Assembly: GCF_905404315.1 (NCBI RefSeq)
Contig: NC_066292.1
Coordinates: forward strand, 8,618,001 to 8,682,000
Direction of reading: 5' to 3'
Length of the DNA: 64,000 nucleotides
Source: Leptidea sinapis
Lineage: Eukaryota > Arthropoda > Insecta > Lepidoptera > Pieridae
The notes beneath the pieces were generated by a model. That model did not search any database and was not told the DNA's origin. It saw only the letters and a program-made list of their open reading frames with translations. Made by a program: the position numbers and the translations under genes. Below, one piece after another: positions 57,585 through 64,000 of the stretch (positions within the stretch are counted from its first letter, which is position 1; the number at the start of each line of letters is the position of its first letter).

Positions 57585-58185
57585 TGAGAATGTTAACACC
57601 AGGAACATACAGAAACTTATAATGCCTACTACTCAGCTAAGTCTTTTTTTATGGAATAGGAAGACAAACGAGCATACGGGTCACCTGGTATTAAGTGATC
57701 ACCGCCGCCCACATTCTCTTGCAACACCAGAGGAATCACAAGAGCGTTGCCGGCCTTTAAGGAAGGTGCGCGTACACCTTCCTTTTTTTGAAGGTACCCT
57801 AGTCTAGTTAGTAAGTCCTTTGTGAGGCGATATATTATATATGCTTTTACAAAAAGATCCCAGAAAATGTTCAAAACAAAAGTATTAATATACAAAATAA
57901 TTGTTAGAAAACGTTTGTGTGGTAAAGGTTACTATAACATAAATTACTTTCTTAATGATACCACGGATTGGGAATGGAGCGACCGCCTTCAGGCAATTAA
58001 ATAGTAAGTTTAATTGTACGCTATTACTTTGTAAACATATTTTTTTATGAAAAAAAGTTCGTTGAGTCTGTTGCGCCTGTACTTCTCATGTCTGAGGCAT
58101 TCTTTTTGGAATTGGTGGTAGTTTTTGACTTTCAATAAGTGATGTCACATCCTATTTAAAAAAAATATTTAAATTTGATCTCTCT
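57585..58185 (+). repeat. LINE family C copy, split by LINE-B
   Basis: GTTAACACCAGGAACATAC before the insert; TTAGTAAGTCCTTTGTGAGG and the coding tail SQKMFKTKVLIYKIIVRKRL then NDTTDWEWSDRLQ with a stop at 58002-58004 after it. The 3' UTR has GTTGAGTCTGTTGCGCCTG and TTCAATAAGTGATGTCACAT. This is the copy with the best-preserved coding tail. Confidence 0.75.
57644..57802 (-). repeat. LINE family B, short 3' end, nested in LINE-C
   Basis: TTTTTTTATGGAATAGGAAG to GAAGGTACCCTAG. It contains a small tandem duplication (GTGCGCGTACACCTTCC). LINE-C resumes on both sides; AAGTCT and TAGTCT may be the worn target duplication. Confidence 0.84.
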
Positions 58186-60242
58186 ACTAATTAATTAAAT
58201 ATTGTATGGTCTCTACTGCTTGTTTACTTCATGGCGAACTTTATTGTGAAAATTGATGTCTATCTTTTGATTTGTGTACATCGTTGTCTTTTAATAAGTA
58301 TTGATAAGTGTAAAATCTAGTATACCGAAGTTCTTTCTTAATATTATCAGGTAAGGCAACCTAGTTCGTTCTACTATTTAAAAACCTCTTTAACGATAAG
58401 CTTATAATTTGTGTATTGATTGTCAGAGAAGCCACAAGTTTGACTGGCTCAGCAGTCCAGTTAGTCGATTGTTAGATATGAATACAATAAGTTGATAAAA
58501 ACGATATAATTGGACGGTGCGCGGTCCGCGGTACATCACGACCCGGCGGCACGACGGCCTGCGAGCGATAACTGTGGATGCAAGACAAATAAGGAACGAG
58601 TGCGGGGCCACCAAACTAGCTGCTGATATAAGCGATCTTACGTATTTGATCTATTTTTTTAAAAACATAAAAAGGGATTAAGTAAGAGCCTAACTCACGC
58701 ATCCGGAGTTATTTCCAAATTTAAATCTAGGCGTGGTGATTGAAATTTAAAAAAATTTAAAAAGTACTTATCATATGTCGCCTTCAAAACTTAAATATGT
58801 GAAAGGATACAATTTTAATACGTGTGATTTACATTCACTTCAAAACGTCGGATTAATTTAAAAATTTCGCACACTTATCAAGAGCTGATGCTAACACAAT
58901 ATTTCCATACCTTCAGTCTTATATTGTAACCAGAATCATTAGGATATAAAATATAGAAATATAAAATATAGATTTTTAGGATAAAAATATTCTCTCTTTT
59001 ATTTATAAGTACTTATAATGTTTTTTTACGTACTAAATTACTTTTATTTGTAAAGTTGTAGTTTAATTATTTGTCATAATTTAAAAACGCTCAACTTTAT
59101 GTGACCATACAAATAACATGCTATATTAATATAATTATACAATTATTTTCTAGTTTTTGAAAGCATTAACAATAATTTTAATCGATAGAACTGCTCGTTA
59201 TAGAACCTAACCTATAACAATCTATTCGAATAATTGGCAAATGTTTCCGGTCCTGGTGCCATTCAATGAAGACTCAAGAAAAATACAACATTTTCAGACG
59301 AAAGTATTGTATTTTTCTTGAGTATTTGCAATTTAAGATTAGCAGCATATGTATGTTATGAGTAACATTACTGAGATACCTGCCTGCCCTGTGTCCTCGT
59401 AAACGCATATAAACCCAACATTCAATTTAAGAATCTTAATATTATTGAAAGGATACTATTATACTTATTTCTAATTATTTGCAACCTTTTTTAACTTGTG
59501 TCAAATATTTAATATATTTTTTAAAGTGTGGAGGATCACATACATACATGTAGATTTTTAAGAATAACCATTATAAATATTTTGCTAACCCATAACAACC
59601 CCTATATTGGGTATCTTGTGAATTCTTATTCATGTACTCAGACATAATATGAGCGGCGGTAATTACTTACCATTAAGTGACCCATGAACGTACGAACGAC
59701 CCATCCCTTCAAAAAAAGTTAGTACCTTGTTACAAAGCATTGTATTATATTTTATCTCTTAGGGGTGAATTTCTAGATACGTTAAATTCCTTTTTACTAT
59801 ACTTGTATTTTACAGCATGTATATAAAGTTTGAAATAAATGCATCAAATAAAATAGCTTGATATAAAAGTAGAATAAAACGCTAATTTAATAGCCACGGT
59901 GTCAAAGAGCACGGGTTCCCATGTTCTTATTTATTACATCTCCGATTGTCCTTATTAGGCAGGTTAGATTTAATGCGAAACGCTTGCTTTATGGCTCTAT
60001 TTTCTGATGGACCGCTAGTATCATAACCGCTATATAATGGATCGTAACTTTTGTCTGTTTCGGGATCTTACAGTTTTCGTATTTATAATACAAACTCAAT
60101 TGAGCAGTGGAATGACTTCTAGTGCCAAGTTCATGACCGTTGTTGTCGCAAGTTCAATTTTGTGAAATTGAAATTAGTTTAACAGAACATAAAAGTAATA
60201 AATACATTTTTTAAATTGTTTCTTAATGTTATACATACATTA
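58186..60242. other. Gene-free stretch with a GC-rich island
   Basis: No gene recognised. A 100-base island (58515-58620) rich in CG dinucleotides stands out from the AT-rich surroundings. Confidence 0.4.
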
Positions 60243-60544
60243 AAATGGGGATAACTCCATGGAGTGCATTTTAGTCCAAATTGAGAGATAGGATAGTTTT
60301 TATTTCGATTTGGGACCCATAATTATTTTAAATACTAATATTTGTTTTGTATGGACATATTTACTATGAGATAATTTATTGACGCACGGTTTGACAGTTC
60401 TGTTGTGAAACAATTTCATTGTAACCACAGGGAGCATATTATTTGACGAAATAATTCTTGATGTTATGAAATATTATTGAGAAATTCATAAAAAACAGTA
60501 TTTTATTTATTATGTACACAACAACGTCTGTCGGGTCAGCCAGT
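60243..60544 (+). mobile_element. Non-autonomous Helitron, 5'-truncated
   Basis: GGATAACTCCATGGAGTGCA to GTCTGTCGGGTCAGCCAGT (terminal CTAGT mutated to CCAGT). Closely related to 17521-17882. Confidence 0.68.
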
Positions 60545-60864
60545 ATATACATAAAAGGCTATATACACATCAAATTATAACCGCAATATAATGTAAACAC
60601 AAATAAGTTAGGTATAAAAGTAGACGAACCACTAATCGGAAAATAGAGTTCTTATCATAAAAGTCCCATGGAAAATCGTGTTACGAAATAAGTCTTTGTC
60701 ATTTAAAAATTATATTTTGTTGTTTTGTTACAAGATAGTTATTATATTTTCCTAAATTTTACAAATTGAAAATAACGTCTTCATACTTATGAAAATTGCT
60801 TTTGGAAGATATTAAGCAATCGCTAATTCTTTGAATTAATGCCTTAAATATGTCAAAAAATATC

Positions 60865-61087
60865 TTAGATCATTTATACCTCTACATAGAGTCTCTTGCT
60901 GTTAGACAGCCGATAAAAACAGGCCAGGAATATAAGCTTAGTGTTCGTGACAAGCTACGTCTTACACTCGCGATTTGTATGACACTTTGTGTTGACCAGC
61001 TCAAAATAGAGGTTAGATCTAAAGTCAATTTATTTCGACATTTTTACAGCTGTCATAGTCTATCTAGACGTATAAATGATCGAAGCT
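60865..61087. repeat. MITE family D, copy 3, most complete
   Basis: TTAGATCATTTATACCTCTA at the left, and the complement of TAGCTTCGATCATTTATACG at the right. Inside are CTACGTCTTACACTCGCGAT and AGCTCAAAATAGAGGTTAG. The 79-codon frame across it is accidental. Confidence 0.72.
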
Positions 61088-61465
61088 AAATATGATAAAA
61101 TTGTTTTTCTTTCGTTTGTTATATTTTTTTAAGAATATATGATTCATTGTATTCGGCAAGGCGTATCATCAATATTTGTTGAATGCCTTGATAGTCTCCT
61201 TACTTCTTACCATTAAAAGCCAAGAACGAGTTGGCCTGGACGCCATCTACATTTTTATAACGCTGTGAAACTCAACGTTCCACTGTCTGTCTTCTTTTTA
61301 AGATCGAAAGTAAAGATAGTTTCTCTAGCAACAGCGCCTTATAAACAGAAATACAAATGTCTATACAAAACTGCTTTGGAGTAGAAAAAAGTCTTCTGCT
61401 TATGATAATACCGTTTATAGAACAGCCCCATTACAGAAAAATGCATCAAATTTAAAAAAAAAAAA

Positions 61466-61915
61466 TTCAAATTAGGATTCAAAATCACTTATAGAACGTC
61501 AAAAACTACCCATTCAAAATAGACTGCCTTAGAAGAATGGGCGCAAGAAACTCAGCGGGCTCTTTTTTTTACAAAAATATGGATTACCAATAAATAAATA
61601 AATAAATAATATCGTACAATAAACATTTATAAATAAAGAGCCTGAGGGTGTTCGATTCATTACCGGTCCGTGGTGTCATTAAGAAAATCCTTTATGCTAT
61701 AGTAACCTTTCCGACACAAACATTTTTTAGCAATTCTTTTAAATTTCGTTCATAAAACATTTGTTTTGTACATTTTCTGGGATCATATTGTAAAAGCATA
61801 AACATCGCCCAATAAAAGACTTACTAACGACTTAACCGAGCAGTAGGCATAACAAGTTTATGTTTGTTTCTCGTGCTAACATTATGATTGTTACAGTTTC
61901 TAGAAAAGCATAATG
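61466..61915 (-). repeat. LINE family C copy, uninterrupted
   Basis: AACTACCCATTCAAAATAGA, GGGCGCAAGAAACTCAGCGG, then CATTAAGAAAATCCTTTATG and ACATTTTCTGGGATCATATT. The (AAAT) run at about 61590-61610 lies in the UTR. Confidence 0.75.
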
Positions 61916-62217
61916 CATCAATGTTTAGTTGAATTCTCTGTGTACGGAACCCTAAAAAGTAACAAACGCAAAATACCGGAAGCTTCAAATAATCGGACAA
62001 TACTTAGCGGTGGTAATGTGGTCTAAACACGTTTGTAAGTAATTAAGTCTGGTGATTAGTACCACAGCTAATTGCCAATGGTGGTCGCGATTTTATGGTC
62101 ACGGTTCTGGGTTGAATAGCGGATGTTTGGTTTGGATTTTGGCAGTCGGGGAAACAATTAAGGTGACAGATTTAGGTCAAGTCGAGTCTTAAACATTGCA
62201 ATACAATTGTATAGTGT

Positions 62218-62350
62218 CTAGCTGTCCCGACAGACGTTATTTTGTACATAATAAATAAAATACCGTTTGCGATGAATTTGTCAAAAATATTTCATAACAT
62301 GAAAAATTTTTTAGTAAAATATGCTCCCTGTTGTTATAATGAAATTGTTG
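62218..62350 (-). mobile_element. Helitron-like 3' fragment
   Basis: Reverse orientation: CTAGCTGTCCCGACAGACGT at the end, GCTCCCTGTTGTTATAATGA inside. Abuts the RT fragment at 62360. Confidence 0.62.
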
Positions 62351-62359
62351 AATATTGAT

Positions 62360-62530
62360 TTGAAGAATACTGGCAGCATTTCCGCGTTGGATAGCTAGGC
62401 TGATCCGTTGACCGAGATAGCTGCCAGCGCTTGGGTTTCCAGTAGCCTTATTAAGGCGCGAAGATAGTATTTTGAACATTATCCACGCCTCTGGGCCCCA
62501 CGGGCCAAGTGTCTCGACACCAAAGGGCAT
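62360..62530 (-). pseudogene. LINE coding fragment
   Basis: MPFGVETLGPWGPEAWIMFK then RLNKATGNPSAGSYLGQRIS and IQRGNAASIL. I know this motif string (VETLG.W......A.....RGNA..IL) from the C-terminal end of insect retrotransposon reverse transcriptases. No other part of that element is present. Confidence 0.55.
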
Positions 62531-63107
62531 AAAGATGTATGACTCACTGAGACCAACATATTAATTAAGTGTCGAATTAAGACGAATATTGGCCGAATGA
62601 TCACTCAAGAAAACTCAAAAACATTTTGAAAGTCGTAAACAGTCGGTAAACGCTTGGAATTATTAAACCCGCACACCACTAGCACACATTAACAAATCAA
62701 AATTGGTCACACATGAACGAACTGTCAGGTCGTGCTACGCTATATTCTATGTATATGGTAAAAAGTAAACACCGAAACGTATTTCCACCCCGGCTAGATT
62801 ACTTTTTACCAAGCAGGTGCCTTTAGCTCCATCGTCTGTGCAAGACATTTTGATTGATGGTGATAGATGATACTCATATTTACGATAACAGACTGGTTCG
62901 CGTATGGCAGACATCGTAACGAGATTAACCTTAGCCTGCACCGCTGGCGATCTTTTCAGGGTTCAGTAGAAGCGATCCAATTATCGGATTTAGGATTAGT
63001 ATCGTTTGTAAGATTAGTACACTATTTTAATCTAGGGAATGACCGCAATGACAGTGTAAGGATTCGCTCAAGGCCGTAAAAAGTTGTTTGAGTATAGTTT
63101 TGACTTG

Positions 63108-63262
63108 TATTTATTTCTGCCGTGAAGCAGTAATGTGTAAGCATTATTGTGTTTCGGTCTGTTTGCCCGTCCTTCTCAGATCTGAGGCATACTGAGGGTA
63201 GTAGTTTTTGAATTTCAATAACTGATTCTATTTTGAATGAGTACTTGAATTTGAATTTATCC
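63108..63262 (+). repeat. SINE-A scrap joined to LINE-C 3' UTR scrap
   Basis: 63108-63160 is SINE-A (TTTCTGCCGTGAAGCAGTAA and the palindrome). 63165-63262 is LINE-C UTR (CCGTCCTTCTCAGATCTGAG, TTTCAATAACTGATTCTATT). Confidence 0.65.
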
Positions 63263-63465
63263 ATAATTCGCTATAAAGCATCATAACCTTCGCTATAACT
63301 ACTAATTAACGAGTGTATCCGATTATCTTATTTTAAGTTTATGCAGTATTTATGTAGATGTATGTATATTTGATCTATACATTGTCTGTCTTTGATTCCG
63401 GTACCCTAAGGTCGTTTGGAAGATACCGTTGATTTATGATAAGATCGTTCTTTTGTTTATTAAGC

Positions 63466-64000
63466 TTTTTTATGGAAAAGGAGGACAAACGAGCATACGG
63501 GTCACCTGGTGTTAAGTGATCACCGCCCCCCACATTCTCTTGTAACACCAGAGTAATCACAAGAGCGTTGCCGGCCCTTAAGGAAGGTGTACGCACTTTT
63601 TTCGAAGGTACCCATGTCGTATCGTCCTGAAAACACAAGGAAGCTCATTCTACAGCTTTGTAGTACGTGGAAGAAAGCTCCTTAAAAACCGCACTGTGGA
63701 GGACCGCCACACATCCAGATGGTGGGGATGATATCCTAATTTGTGGCATTTCGTGCGAAGTTAGGATTCGGCGGCAGTAATCAGGTGAAACAGCTCGTCA
63801 GAACACTCCCCATGATAAATGCGGTAGAAGACACATAATGTAGCGACGTCTCTACGCAACGCCAAGTGATCCAGCCGTTTATAGTACGATGGGTCCCCGA
63901 CACTTTGAGCTGCGCTGCGTTGCACGCGGTCATATATAATGAGCTGATACTGGGGTGCGCCAGACCAGAGATGACAGCATTACTCCATATGTGGCCGGAC
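63466..64000 (-). pseudogene. LINE family B copy running off the right edge
   Basis: 3' end at 63466 (TTTTTATGGAAAAGGAGGAC). Reading leftward on the minus strand, the RT tail blocks are present up to the segment matching SGAPQYLLDPFDRVQRR. A few small deletions. Continues beyond the window. Confidence 0.85.

Noticed and set aside
60850..61089. 79-codon open frame as a gene
   Set aside because: It runs straight across an inverted-repeat MITE found at two other places.
1..64000. CRISPR array, operon or prokaryotic features
   Set aside because: No regularly spaced direct repeats; introns, LINEs and tRNA-SINEs show a eukaryotic nuclear genome.

Overview
The window looks like AT-rich nuclear DNA of a lepidopteran insect (moth or butterfly). 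It has spliced genes with GT-AG introns, a very high density of small transposable-element relics, tRNA-headed SINEs, Helitron ends terminating in CTAGT, many short inverted-repeat elements (MITEs), and several LINE families of a type common in Lepidoptera. I infer this from gene and repeat content; nothing in the sequence names the species.

Layout. Positions 1-600 hold part of a non-LTR reverse transcriptase on the minus strand. Positions 1293-14899 hold a complete minus-strand PICK1 gene (PDZ plus BAR domains) with nine coding exons. It has one symmetric cassette exon and an alternative pair of 5' coding exons, and its introns are filled with SINEs, MITEs and Helitron pieces. Positions 15-25 kb are a repeat graveyard with nested LINE copies. 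Positions 25.7-26.8 kb hold a frameshifted mariner transposase. A lone coding-looking exon on the plus strand lies at 30726-31037.

Positions 34115-39379 hold a P-superfamily (THAP9-like) DNA transposon. Its inverted termini, a split THAP zinc finger and its exon-intron structure are still visible. A deleted Tc1-like element with its own inverted repeats and TA target duplication sits in its first intron. Positions 40-49 kb are mostly gene-free with several MITEs, some nested. Positions 50102-51961 hold a large minus-strand coding exon for a CABIT-domain protein (GAREM/serrano type). The first 27 codons of that exon plus 12 leader bases are copied exactly into a decayed LINE 2.2 kb away. Positions 52-64 kb contain no gene I can support, only repeats.

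Function. PICK1 (membrane-curving PDZ scaffold) and the CABIT protein (probable signalling adaptor) are the only apparently intact host genes, and nothing suggests they work together. Everything else I recognise is mobile DNA, which records a clear order of nested insertions: SINE-A into LINE-C, LINE-B into LINE-C twice, Tc1 into P, and MITE into MITE.
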